Below, piece after piece: positions 52,764 through 60,221 of a DNA stretch of 64,000 nucleotides (the stretch's first letter is position 1; every line of letters begins with the position of its first letter). Source of the stretch: Weissella confusa (lineage in GTDB: Bacteria; Bacillota; Bacilli; Lactobacillales; Lactobacillaceae); assembly GCA_014332815.1 (NCBI GenBank), contig JACSZT010000007.1, positions 122,400-186,399 on the forward strand, written 5' to 3'. The notes beneath the pieces were generated by a model that had not been told where the DNA came from, made no database searches, and was given only the letters and a program-made list of their open reading frames with translations. The position numbers were made by a program, and so were the translations under genes.

Positions 52764-53919
52764 AGTCATTATCAATCAACGTTGGCGTTAGCACTTCAAC
52801 GTACCCACGTAATGTGCCATCTGGATTTGCATAAATCGAGAAACCGACCTCAATCGGCCCCGCTGAATGATGCGTTTGCGCCGTCATCAAGCCAATCTTG
52901 TGCGAGGCACCTTGTTGGGCTTCGGTCGTATCATCGTACCCAGCCGGCTGGCCATCATCACCAAATTGCTTCACCAAATCGGCCGCCAACAACTGCAACT
53001 GCTTTTCGCTCGTCAAATCAGCCAGCGTCCAAACATTACTTGATGAACCCGGCACATTACCAAAGGTCAAATTATCCTTCTGATCAACACTGCTTCCGTA
53101 ATCAACGGCCGTAATGTGCTGAATCGTCGAACCGTCACCATTCGTCTCCTCAGACCCTTGGCTGTAGTACTTCAACTTGCCATCAGCCATCTTAAACGTT
53201 GGCAACGTCTGGAACAGGTTATTGAAATTACCGTGTGGATCCGTCGCAAAATCATTCTGATTCTGCAACGCCCAACGACTTTCTTGCTTCGCCAAATTCA
53301 ACGCCACTGAAGACGCTGCAACCGGACTAACATCGTAATGCGCACGATAGCCATTCAATGCATCCAGCGCATAATCTTGTAGTGAATCCAATGTCCGGTC
53401 AGTCAACACTTGTCCCGGTTGATTACTTGCCAAATCAGCTTGCTCGTTATGAACCGAAGATGACCCCGGTGCACGATCCAACTTGTACGTAATCGTCTGT
53501 GACTTCTTCACCGTCAACGTATCACCACGTGACATCCGATAACCGTCTTGTGAAAATGACGGAATAGTCAACTTTGCCCCGTAGGTTGCATCATAAGTTT
53601 TCGTTGCCACGACGTCATTGTTATCTGCGTCCACATAACGCAACGTGACTGAATATGTTTCAGGGACATATTTAAATGTAATTAACGTATGACTTTTGAT
53701 GGTCTGCGTAATTGATTCAGGCGTTGAATAACCTGGAATATCAATCGGTACCAACGTTTGTTGCTCACCAGGACGAATACTTGCATTACCCTGCGGTGCA
53801 ATTTCTTTCCCGGTACGCACATCGACATACTTGATCACGACACCACTTTGACTGATGCCGCTGGTAAAGCCACTTACGATTCCGTCGCCACCATCAACGG
53901 CGAGTCCCCCCCAACGCAA
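52762..53919 (-). CDS. MucBP/CAP-like surface protein, signal peptide out of frame (frameshifted)
   Basis: The continuous frame has 385 codons and no signal peptide. It contains two MucBP-like repeats (VVIKYVDVRTGKEIAP, residues 27-84, and VTLRYVDADNNDVVATKTYD, 90-147). A linker and a C-terminal domain with an SCP/CAP-like helical start follow (LDSLQDYALDALNGYRAHYDVSPVAASSVALNLAKQESRWA). The latter resembles SEC10/PgrA-type surface proteins. Translating the upstream bases in the -1 frame gives a typical signal peptide (KKWQVAGLVGLSFALGGL) that joins this frame exactly if the G run at 53906-53912 had six bases rather than seven. The gene is therefore either phase-variable, recently broken or wrongly sequenced. 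No LPXTG follows. Confidence 0.75.
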   Translation of the reverse strand: MRWGGLAVDGGDGIVSGFTSGISQSGVVIKYVDVRTGKEIAPQGNASIRPGEQQTLVPIDIPGYSTPESITQTIKSHTLITFKYVPETYSVTLRYVDADNNDVVATKTYDATYGAKLTIPSFSQDGYRMSRGDTLTVKKSQTITYKLDRAPGSSSVHNEQADLASNQPGQVLTDRTLDSLQDYALDALNGYRAHYDVSPVAASSVALNLAKQESRWALQNQNDFATDPHGNFNNLFQTLPTFKMADGKLKYYSQGSEETNGDGSTIQHITAVDYGSSVDQKDNLTFGNVPGSSSNVWTLADLTSEKQLQLLAADLVKQFGDDGQPAGYDDTTEAQQGASHKIGLMTAQTHHSAGPIEVGFSIYANPDGTLRGYVEVLTPTLIDND

Positions 53920-53959
53920 ATGATAGTCCGACCAATCCGGCCACTTGCCACTTTTTCAA
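53906..53959 (-). other. Out-of-frame signal peptide and G7 tract
   Basis: From a TTG at 53959, nine bases after AGGTGAAGG begins, the minus strand encodes KKWQVAGLVGLSFALGG. It then meets seven consecutive G (53906-53912, C on the plus strand), after which this frame stops within a few codons. One G fewer fuses it to the downstream MucBP protein. A homopolymer in that place is the usual substrate of slipped-strand switching. Confidence 0.75.
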
Positions 53960-54006
53960 ATCCTTCACCTATACTCTCTTGGGTGTGGGTTTGCCACTGT
54001 TTTTCG

Positions 54007-54045
54007 TTAACGCAAAGTATACAGATTAGCGTTAAGCCTCTGCAA
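54007..54045 (-). promoter_or_regulatory. Promoter with dyad around the -10 box, MucBP/CAP gene
   Basis: On the minus strand TTGCAG (54040-54045) and TATACT (54016-54021) are 18 bases apart. An inverted repeat TTAACGC (54007-54013) and GCGTTAA (54029-54035) flanks the -10 box, a good arrangement for a repressor. Confidence 0.55.
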
Positions 54046-54081
54046 CAAAAATGCCCCGGAATTTTCGTCCGAGGCATTGCT
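54046..54081 (-). terminator. Terminator of the 49-residue protein gene
   Basis: AATGCCTCGGA pairs with TCCGGGGCATT (one G-U) and is followed by TTTG on the minus strand, right after the small gene. Confidence 0.82.
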
Positions 54082-54083
54082 CA

Positions 54084-54233
54084 TTATCGCCAACCATAAC
54101 TACCGAAGTCGGTAATTAAATCAGAATATGGTCCAAAGCAAGTTTCTTCATAGCCCTTAAAAGGCTTCTCTGGCACATCTTTTCCCAAAGACTTCTTTGT
54201 TTGCGTGACCGCAATTCTTTCTTCATGTTGCAT
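54084..54233 (-). CDS. Small protein of 49 residues, unknown function
   Basis: An open frame of 49 codons, MQHEERIAVTQTKKSLGKDV to a C-terminus rich in aromatic residues (FGPYSDLITDFGSYGW). A near-perfect AAGGAGGGG lies nine bases before the ATG, and a terminator follows immediately, so it looks like a complete monocistronic gene. It is hydrophilic with no signal peptide or membrane helix and has one cysteine. I do not recognise a family. Confidence 0.65.
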   Translation of the reverse strand: MQHEERIAVTQTKKSLGKDVPEKPFKGYEETCFGPYSDLITDFGSYGWR

Positions 54234-54305
54234 CGCCAAGCCCCTCCTTTTCGACACCTCTATTTTATCAAAATACGTGGTTGATTGTTTGTTGGAACCT
54301 TTTTG

Positions 54306-54336
54306 GTGGTCAGTGTCCGACCGTCAGGTCGGACAC
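54306..54336. repeat. GTGTCCGACC hairpin
   Basis: GTGTCCGACC-GTCA-GGTCGGACAC (54313-54336) is a perfect 10-base stem. With its left flank GGTGGTCA it resembles the word at about 11142-11156 between dacA and serS. It could be a short dispersed palindromic repeat. It lacks a T run and sits between adhE's terminator and the small gene. Confidence 0.4.
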
Positions 54337-54352
54337 AAATACCCAACTAAAC

Positions 54353-54392
54353 CAAAAGCACCCACAAACCATGGCTGTAGTTTGTGGGTGCT
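54353..54392 (-). terminator. Terminator of adhE
   Basis: AGCACCCACAAAC pairs with GTTTGTGGGTGCT and is followed by TTTTGG on the minus strand, about 30 bases after the adhE stop. Confidence 0.88.
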
Positions 54393-54424
54393 ATAGATAT
54401 TAAGTTGTGAGGCGTTAACCTAGA

Positions 54425-57121
54425 TTAGAATTGGTCTGACAACAAAGTGCGGATCTCTTCCAAACGTGGTTGACGTGGGTTACCTGGCGTCGTTTGGTCG
54501 TTGTATACCAAGTCAGGCAAAGTCTCCAAAGCCTTATCAAAGTCAGCCTTTGATACACCGTTTGCTGACAAAGTTGGAACAACTTCTACACCAGCGAACA
54601 ATTGGTCAATCTTAGCCAACAATGCTTCAACCAATTCAGCATCGTTCTTTCCTTGCAAACCAAGGTAGCGAGCGATATCAGCGTAATCCTTTTGTGCCGT
54701 GTAAGTCTCGTAACGTGGGAATGGCGTACGCTTTACGTTTCCAGTAACCGCGTTGAACTTGATAACGTGCTTCATGGCGATTGAGATAGCCAATCCGTGA
54801 GGCAAACCGAAGGCACCACCAGTCTTGTGAGCCAAGGCGTGGTTAATTCCCAAGAAGGCGTTGGCAAATGACATACCTGCCAAAGTTGAAGCGTAGTGCA
54901 TCTTTGAACGTGCTTCTTGACCTTCCTTAGTTGGGTTAGCTGGGTCGTACTTGTATGACGTCTCCAAGTTATCAAAGATCAACTTGATAGCTTGCAAAGC
55001 CCATGGACGAGTGAATTCTGAGGCCATAACTGAAACGTATGACTCCAAGGCGTGTGACAAAGCGTCCAAACCTGAGAAGGCAACCGTGCGCTTTGGAACC
55101 GTCATAACGAACTCTGGGTCCACGATAGCAACTTGTGGCGTCAACTCGTAGTCAGCCAATGGGTACTTAACGTGCGTCTCGTCATCAGTAATAACAGCGA
55201 ATGGTGTTACTTCTGAACCAGTTCCTGACGTCGTTGGGATAGCAACCATTTGCGTCAAGTGTTGGTGATCAAACTTCACGATACGCTTACGGATATCCAT
55301 GAACTTTTGTGCCAACTCGCCGAACAATTCCTTCAAGGCAGCATCGTCGTTCAAGATTCCTTCGTGACCCTCTTCTGCAGAGTACTCGTACAAGAAGCGA
55401 GCAATCTTACCAGCGTCAAGAGCTGAACCTCCACCAATCAAGACAACAGTGTCTGGTTGGAATTCTGACATTTGACGGGCGATTTCGATAGCTTGACCGA
55501 TAGTTGGGTCAGGTTGTACTGAACCGTAGATTGACGTCTTCACTTGGTCTTGGCGCAAAGCAAATTGGTCCAAAATCTTGTCTACGAAGCCGAACTTAAC
55601 CATTCCTGGGTCGGCAACGATGAAGGCGCGATCAATGTTTGGCAATTCTTGCAAGTACGTGATTGCGTTTGACTCGTAGTAGATGTCCTTTGGCAAACGT
55701 ACCCATTGTGGGCGGTTACGACGACGTGCAACCGTCTTGATGTTAAGCAAATCGTAAGTTGACAAGTTGTGTGACAATGAATTCTTCCCCCATGATCCAG
55801 TTCCAAGCGTCAATGATGGGCGCATTGCGTCAGTGTAGATATCTCCAACACCACCGATTGAGTCTGGTTGGTTAACCAAGATACGTGATGCTTCAATCTT
55901 GTCGGCGTATTCCTTAACGAATGGATCGTCTTGGGCACCGATTTGGATAGCAGCGTTGTGTCCAGCACCTTGGTAGTTCAACAAAGCGCGTACGATTTCG
56001 ATAGCATCTTCGCGGTCAGCAGCCTTGTAGACTGACAACAATGGGCTCAACTTTTCTGATGACAAAGCTTCACCGATGTTCTTCTTGTCCAATTCGAACA
56101 ACAAAACATCCTTGTCTTCTGGCAACTTCAAACCTGATTGCTCGGCAATCCACTTACCTGACATTCCGGCAACTGGTCCGTTAACACCGAATCCTTCAGC
56201 GTTTGGCTTGAAGACGAAGTTAGCAACCTTCTCGTAGTCCTTCTTTGGCGTCAAGTATGCACCTTGCTCTTGCAACTTGCGCATAACTTCATCGTAAACA
56301 GGGGCTTCGATAACCAATGAGTTTTCAGTAGCACAGATCATACCGTTGTCAAAACGCTTTGACAAAAGCAAGTCTTCAACAGCGCGGTCAACGTTAGCAG
56401 TTGCGTCAACGAATACGGCACCGTTACCAGCTCCAACACCCATTGATGGGTTTCCTGACTTCAAAGCGGCGTTAACCATTGAAGGTCCACCAGTAGCCAA
56501 GATTGAAGCAATCTTTGGGTTTTGAATCAAAGTCGTCGTTCCATCTAGTGATGGCTTGTCGATCCATTGGATGAAGTTCTTAGGAGCACCAGCGGCAACG
56601 GCTGCGTCGTAAACGATCTTGGCAGCGTGTGCTGATGACTTTTGAGCTTGTGGGTGGAAGGCGAAGACAATCGTGTTACGCGTCTTAGCAGCCAACATTG
56701 ACTTGAAAATAGTCGTTGAAGTTGGGTTAGTCGTAGGCACGATACCAGCCAAGATTCCAAGTGGGGCTGCCAATTCAACCTTACCAGTTACGCGATCTTC
56801 TGAGATAACGCCAACCGTCTTATCATTCTTGATAGCGTTGTAAACAGATTCTGATGCGAAGCGGTTCTTCGTATCCTTATCTTCAACAACACCACGACCA
56901 GTTTCATCGTGAGCTTCGTGGGCCAACAACAATGAGTTTTCTGATCCAGCCAAAGCCATTGCAGCAACAATCTTATCAACTTGTTCTTGTGTGTAAGTTG
57001 AGAATTCCTTCAACGCAACTTCAGACTTGTCAACCAATTCTGAAGTCATCTTCTTAGCAGCTTCGAAACGTGCTGCCTTTTCTTCTTCCGTTAGTACCTT
57101 CTTCTTAGGTGCATCAGCCAT
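54425..57121 (-). CDS. adhE: Bifunctional acetaldehyde-CoA/alcohol dehydrogenase
   Basis: Reduces acetyl-CoA to ethanol in two NADH-dependent steps, 898 residues. It regenerates NAD in heterolactic fermentation. The N-terminal aldehyde dehydrogenase half (to about 440) has the nucleophile Cys in GMICATENSLV. After a linker the Fe-dependent alcohol dehydrogenase half has IGGGSALDAGK, ITDDETHVKYPLAD and the iron histidines in GLDALSHALESYV and NHALAHKTGGAFGLPHG. AdhE enzymes form long spirosomes. The gene has its own promoter, with Rex-like and cre-like sites farther upstream. Confidence 0.97.
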   Translation of the reverse strand: MADAPKKKVLTEEEKAARFEAAKKMTSELVDKSEVALKEFSTYTQEQVDKIVAAMALAGSENSLLLAHEAHDETGRGVVEDKDTKNRFASESVYNAIKNDKTVGVISEDRVTGKVELAAPLGILAGIVPTTNPTSTTIFKSMLAAKTRNTIVFAFHPQAQKSSAHAAKIVYDAAVAAGAPKNFIQWIDKPSLDGTTTLIQNPKIASILATGGPSMVNAALKSGNPSMGVGAGNGAVFVDATANVDRAVEDLLLSKRFDNGMICATENSLVIEAPVYDEVMRKLQEQGAYLTPKKDYEKVANFVFKPNAEGFGVNGPVAGMSGKWIAEQSGLKLPEDKDVLLFELDKKNIGEALSSEKLSPLLSVYKAADREDAIEIVRALLNYQGAGHNAAIQIGAQDDPFVKEYADKIEASRILVNQPDSIGGVGDIYTDAMRPSLTLGTGSWGKNSLSHNLSTYDLLNIKTVARRRNRPQWVRLPKDIYYESNAITYLQELPNIDRAFIVADPGMVKFGFVDKILDQFALRQDQVKTSIYGSVQPDPTIGQAIEIARQMSEFQPDTVVLIGGGSALDAGKIARFLYEYSAEEGHEGILNDDAALKELFGELAQKFMDIRKRIVKFDHQHLTQMVAIPTTSGTGSEVTPFAVITDDETHVKYPLADYELTPQVAIVDPEFVMTVPKRTVAFSGLDALSHALESYVSVMASEFTRPWALQAIKLIFDNLETSYKYDPANPTKEGQEARSKMHYASTLAGMSFANAFLGINHALAHKTGGAFGLPHGLAISIAMKHVIKFNAVTGNVKRTPFPRYETYTAQKDYADIARYLGLQGKNDAELVEALLAKIDQLFAGVEVVPTLSANGVSKADFDKALETLPDLVYNDQTTPGNPRQPRLEEIRTLLSDQF

Positions 57122-57179
57122 GATTATAACCTCTCAAATATCTTTCAAAAAATTCGTTTGCTCATTTATTAACATAGTT

Positions 57180-57207
57180 AGTATATCATTTCACAAAATG
57201 TTGTCAA
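57180..57207 (-). promoter_or_regulatory. Promoter of adhE
   Basis: Consensus TTGACA (57202-57207) and TATACT (57180-57185) are 16 bases apart on the minus strand, about 60 bases before the start codon. TTTGTGAAAT between them is a half-site of a Rex-like box. Confidence 0.78.
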
Positions 57208-57280
57208 CACCATTTGCCAAAATCGATTATTTTTACCAAACATATGCGTCATACCAACCTTTCGCGTCTCTTTTTTCTAC

Positions 57281-57298
57281 AAGTGAATAATATCACAT
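57281..57298 (-). promoter_or_regulatory. Candidate Rex operator upstream of adhE
   Basis: ATGTGATATTATTCACTT (minus strand) is a near-palindrome matching TTGTGANNNNNNTCACAA with mismatches only at the ends. Rex senses NADH/NAD and commonly controls adhE, which makes the match plausible. Confidence 0.5.
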
Positions 57299-57361
57299 AA
57301 TGTCAATATAGTGCAACTGTTTGTTTTATTTTCATTAAAATAAGTGATTTATAACTAAAAA

Positions 57362-57375
57362 TGTATGCGTTTTCA
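57362..57375 (+). promoter_or_regulatory. Candidate cre site upstream of adhE
   Basis: TGTATGCGTTTTCA matches the CcpA consensus TGWNANCGNTNWCA with one mismatch. It is about 170 bases upstream of the -10 box. Confidence 0.4.
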
Positions 57376-57443
57376 TATTTTTATGTAAGTTAATAAAAGG
57401 CTTGTGAACCGCGTAACTAGTGGATTCGTGCCCATATAAACTA

Positions 57444-57588
57444 ATAAAGAGAAGTTTACCGGAGTAAACTTCTCTTTATCAGTTATTCGTTATGCGCGTC
57501 GCTCTCACCCGACGTTAGGGACAGATTACCAAGCGTTTATGAACTTTGTCTAACGATAACCCTTAGACTTTTTGACTAATTATCGCTA
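57444..57588 (-). other. Structured intergenic region between DUF697 gene and adhE
   Basis: About 145 bases with several inverted repeats. There is a perfect 16-base hairpin ATAAAGAGAAGTTTAC/GTAAACTTCTCTTTAT (57444-57479), a CGTCG/CGACG stem (about 57497-57514) and GTCTAA/TTAGAC (about 57549-57570). No open frame is seen. The terminal hairpin is followed by TAGTTTATAT on the minus strand and could terminate a short RNA. No known RNA family is recognised. Confidence 0.4.
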
Positions 57589-57646
57589 TAAACAACAAGC
57601 ACCCCTTGCATTGGTATTTCCAACGCAGGGGGTGCTTGTTGTTTAT
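57589..57646 (-). terminator. Long hairpin after the DUF697 gene
   Basis: AACAACAAGCACCCC pairs with GGGGTGCTTGTTGTT over 15 bases, with further TTGG/CCAA pairing in the loop. It begins just after the stop codon. It lacks a clear T run beyond the TTGTTGTTTA of the stem itself, so it may terminate or stabilise the transcript. Confidence 0.6.
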
Positions 57647-57648
57647 AA

Positions 57649-58074
57649 CTATTGTTTCTTTGGTAATTTGAATGTCTTGGCTGCCTTCATGATGATACCT
57701 GTGATATCACCAGGGGTAACCTTTTCACCAGACTCTAGTTCATTCACGATGGCCCAGCCGATTGCTTCAGTCAACCCGACCGCGGTCGCCATTGAGATGG
57801 CTGCGCCAGTTGTTGTCCCGATACCAGGGATAAACTTTAACGTATTCCCCACGACACCACGACCGAATGATGTCGCAGCAACTGCCCAGACGGCACCGCG
57901 TACGGCACCTTCCATCACCTTTTGATCATACGCCTTGAACAACGACGTAATCATCGTGACTTGAATTGGCACAAGCAACGTGGCATCCGTAAACGGAATT
58001 GGTGACAAGGCCACCGCACCAGCTGCGCCTGATGCTGAGTGAATAATGTTTTTTGCTTTTTCATTTGGTGTCAT
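57649..58074 (-). CDS. DUF697-type small membrane-associated protein
   Basis: A 141-residue protein with a DUF697-like core. SPIPFTDATLLVPIQVTMITSLFKAYD is the family hallmark, followed by two glycine-rich hydrophobic stretches (VRGAVWAVAATSFGRGVVG and GIGTTTGAAISMATAVGLTEAIGWAI). DUF697 often accompanies GTPases as a membrane domain, but none is fused or adjacent here. The C-terminus is basic (KAAKTFKLPKKQ). GGAGGTGG precedes the ATG. Monocistronic. Confidence 0.75.
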   Translation of the reverse strand: MTPNEKAKNIIHSASGAAGAVALSPIPFTDATLLVPIQVTMITSLFKAYDQKVMEGAVRGAVWAVAATSFGRGVVGNTLKFIPGIGTTTGAAISMATAVGLTEAIGWAIVNELESGEKVTPGDITGIIMKAAKTFKLPKKQ

Positions 58075-58116
58075 AATTCCACCTCCATACCGTTATTATA
58101 CCGAACTCCCACAAAT

Positions 58117-58163
58117 TAAAAACCGAATTCGACCTGCCACTTGGGCAAAGTCGAATTCGGTTA
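58117..58163 (-). terminator. Terminator of pepO
   Basis: AACCGAATTCGAC pairs with GTCGAATTCGGTT on the minus strand and is followed by TTTAA, close to the pepO stop. Confidence 0.85.
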
Positions 58164-58174
58164 TTTTCATATCA

Positions 58175-60067
58175 TTACCAGATCATCACACGGTCTTCTG
58201 GTGCGCGGTACATCTTGTCAGATGGTTGCACATCAAATGTCGTGTAGAAGTCATCGAAGTTAGAAACTGTCACGTTAACACGGAACTTAGCTGGTCCGTG
58301 AACGTCTGACGCAGCCAACAATTGCATGATTTCTGGACGAGCCTTTTGGCGCCAGATAGTTGCCCAGCTCTCAAAGAAGTCCTTCGCTGAGAAATCAGCA
58401 TCGCGCTTTGCGGCAGCCAAAGCAGCAGCCACACCACCCAAGTCAGCAACGTTTTCAGAAACCGTCAACTTACCATTAACCTTGGCCCCGTATGAATCCA
58501 AGCCATCGAATTCATCAACAACCTTTTGCGTACGCTCCTTGAAGGCTTCGTAGTCTTCTTCCGTCCACCAGTCATTCAAGCTACCATTTTCATCAAATGA
58601 CGCACCGTTCGTGTCAAAGGCGTGTGAAATTTCGTGCGCGATAACCGCCCCGATTCCACCGTAATTAGCTGATGAAGATTGGTCCAAGCTGTAGAATGGC
58701 GCTTGCAAAATTGCCGCTGGGAACACAATTTGGTTTTGTTGTGGATCGTAGTAGGCGTTCACCATGTGAGCTGGCATGTGCCACTCCTCACGGTCAACCG
58801 GTTGATTCCACTTTGACCATTGGTAAGCCACGGCTTGCGCACGGAACTTTTCAGCCGTCTCAAACAAGTCAGCCCCATCGTCCACAATCTTATCCTTGTA
58901 GCGGTCAGGCAACTTTTCTGGGTAACCAATGTGTGGCACAATCGCATCCAACTTCACAACCGCCTTATCGCGCGTTGCTTGTTGTAGCCAATCAGCTGAT
59001 TGCAAACGTTGCTTGTAGACATCAATCATCGTCGCAACCTTTTGCTCAACGTCTTGCTTAGCTTCTTCAGAGAACTTCTCACCGGCATACCACAAACCAA
59101 GCGCTTGTGTGTATGGGCCAGCAGCCAAGTAGTAGGCAGCCTTTTGCTTGTTCAAAGCTTCTGGCGTTCCTGACAAAGCACGGCCGTAAGCACCACCCAA
59201 GACACGAATCTCTTCTGATAGGTAGCTCGTGAAGGCATTCGCGATACCCACAATCAACGTTGCTTGCAACAATGGCCAAGCTTCTTCAGAGAAGAATTGA
59301 TCTGATGCAGCCCAGAATCGTTCTTCTGGCACCACAATCATGTCTGGCGTCTTACCAGTCATCGCTTGCAAGACATCATCCATTGGCAATTGCGTCAACG
59401 CTGTGAAGTCCGCCCACTTGTATGGGTGGTACAACTTAGCGTATTCCGCAGATTCTTCTTGGCTCAAGACAACCTTGGCGATACGCGCGTCATAAGCAAT
59501 GTACTTGTCCAACAAGTCCTTGATTTCGTCAGCTGAGAAACCAAACTTTGGCAACAAGTCCTCTTGTGCTGCACGCCACTTAGCCAACAATTCCTTACCT
59601 TGCTCATGATCTTCAGCATAGTAAGTCGTATCTGGCAAAATTGTGCCCAAAGCATCAGCCCACAACACATTTGTACGAGCATCCTTGAAGTCAGGTGCGA
59701 TACCAACTGGGAAGGCATTTGGCAAACCTTCCTTTTCCAACTCGATGATGTGGCTAGCAAAGTCCGCAAATGACTCAAAGGCTTGGTAGCGCGCAATCAA
59801 TGGCTTAACCGGCTCTGCACCCAATGCATCACGGTTCTCCCAATCTGACGTCAAGCGGTGGAACTTAATGAAGTTCGTCAAAATCTCGTCAGTTGGGGCA
59901 TTCTTGCCGTCCATCCAAGCATCAGTCGTTTCCAACATCATCTCTTCAATTTCGTCAGCCAAATCGCTGAAGCCACCTGTGCGTGACTTATCCGCAGGAA
60001 TCACGGCTTGCGCTTCCCATTCCTCGTTTATTGCATCATAGAAATCATCTTGTACTCGTGTTGCCAT
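58175..60067 (-). CDS. pepO: Neutral endopeptidase, M13 family
   Basis: Cytoplasmic zinc endopeptidase of 630 residues that cuts oligopeptides from the casein-utilisation pathway. Zinc motif VIAHEISHAFD (HExxH), third ligand in SENVADLGG, and substrate-binding VNAYYDPQQNQIVFPAAIL (the NAYY motif) are all present. There is no signal peptide, as in lactic acid bacteria generally. The ATG at 60067 (MATRVQDDFYDAIN) follows GAGGT. The in-frame extension to 60097 is less likely. Confidence 0.95.
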   Translation of the reverse strand: MATRVQDDFYDAINEEWEAQAVIPADKSRTGGFSDLADEIEEMMLETTDAWMDGKNAPTDEILTNFIKFHRLTSDWENRDALGAEPVKPLIARYQAFESFADFASHIIELEKEGLPNAFPVGIAPDFKDARTNVLWADALGTILPDTTYYAEDHEQGKELLAKWRAAQEDLLPKFGFSADEIKDLLDKYIAYDARIAKVVLSQEESAEYAKLYHPYKWADFTALTQLPMDDVLQAMTGKTPDMIVVPEERFWAASDQFFSEEAWPLLQATLIVGIANAFTSYLSEEIRVLGGAYGRALSGTPEALNKQKAAYYLAAGPYTQALGLWYAGEKFSEEAKQDVEQKVATMIDVYKQRLQSADWLQQATRDKAVVKLDAIVPHIGYPEKLPDRYKDKIVDDGADLFETAEKFRAQAVAYQWSKWNQPVDREEWHMPAHMVNAYYDPQQNQIVFPAAILQAPFYSLDQSSSANYGGIGAVIAHEISHAFDTNGASFDENGSLNDWWTEEDYEAFKERTQKVVDEFDGLDSYGAKVNGKLTVSENVADLGGVAAALAAAKRDADFSAKDFFESWATIWRQKARPEIMQLLAASDVHGPAKFRVNVTVSNFDDFYTTFDVQPSDKMYRAPEDRVMIW

Positions 60068-60171
60068 GTGCATTACCTCGTTCTTATTATTTCTCACTAT
60101 TCTAACACTGAACCATGAAATAAGCCCGAAGGATATGCGGATGTTATCGTGCGAAATACATATTCTCTAAA

Positions 60172-60206
60172 CAATAAAAGGAGTACCGTCAACACGATAC
60201 TCCCAT
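60172..60206 (-). terminator. Terminator of the pilin-sortase operon
   Basis: GGGAGTATCGTG pairs with CGGTACTCC around TTGA and leads into TTTTATTG on the minus strand, 16 bases after the sortase stop. Confidence 0.82.
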
Positions 60207-60221
60207 CATTAACTATACTAA

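Noticed and set aside
53874..54077. A 67-codon minus-strand frame overlapping the start of the MucBP/CAP gene, apparently encoding a separate small protein.
   Set aside because: It is in the third frame, has no ribosome binding site and covers the promoter and signal-peptide region. The -1 frame with the signal peptide explains the region better.
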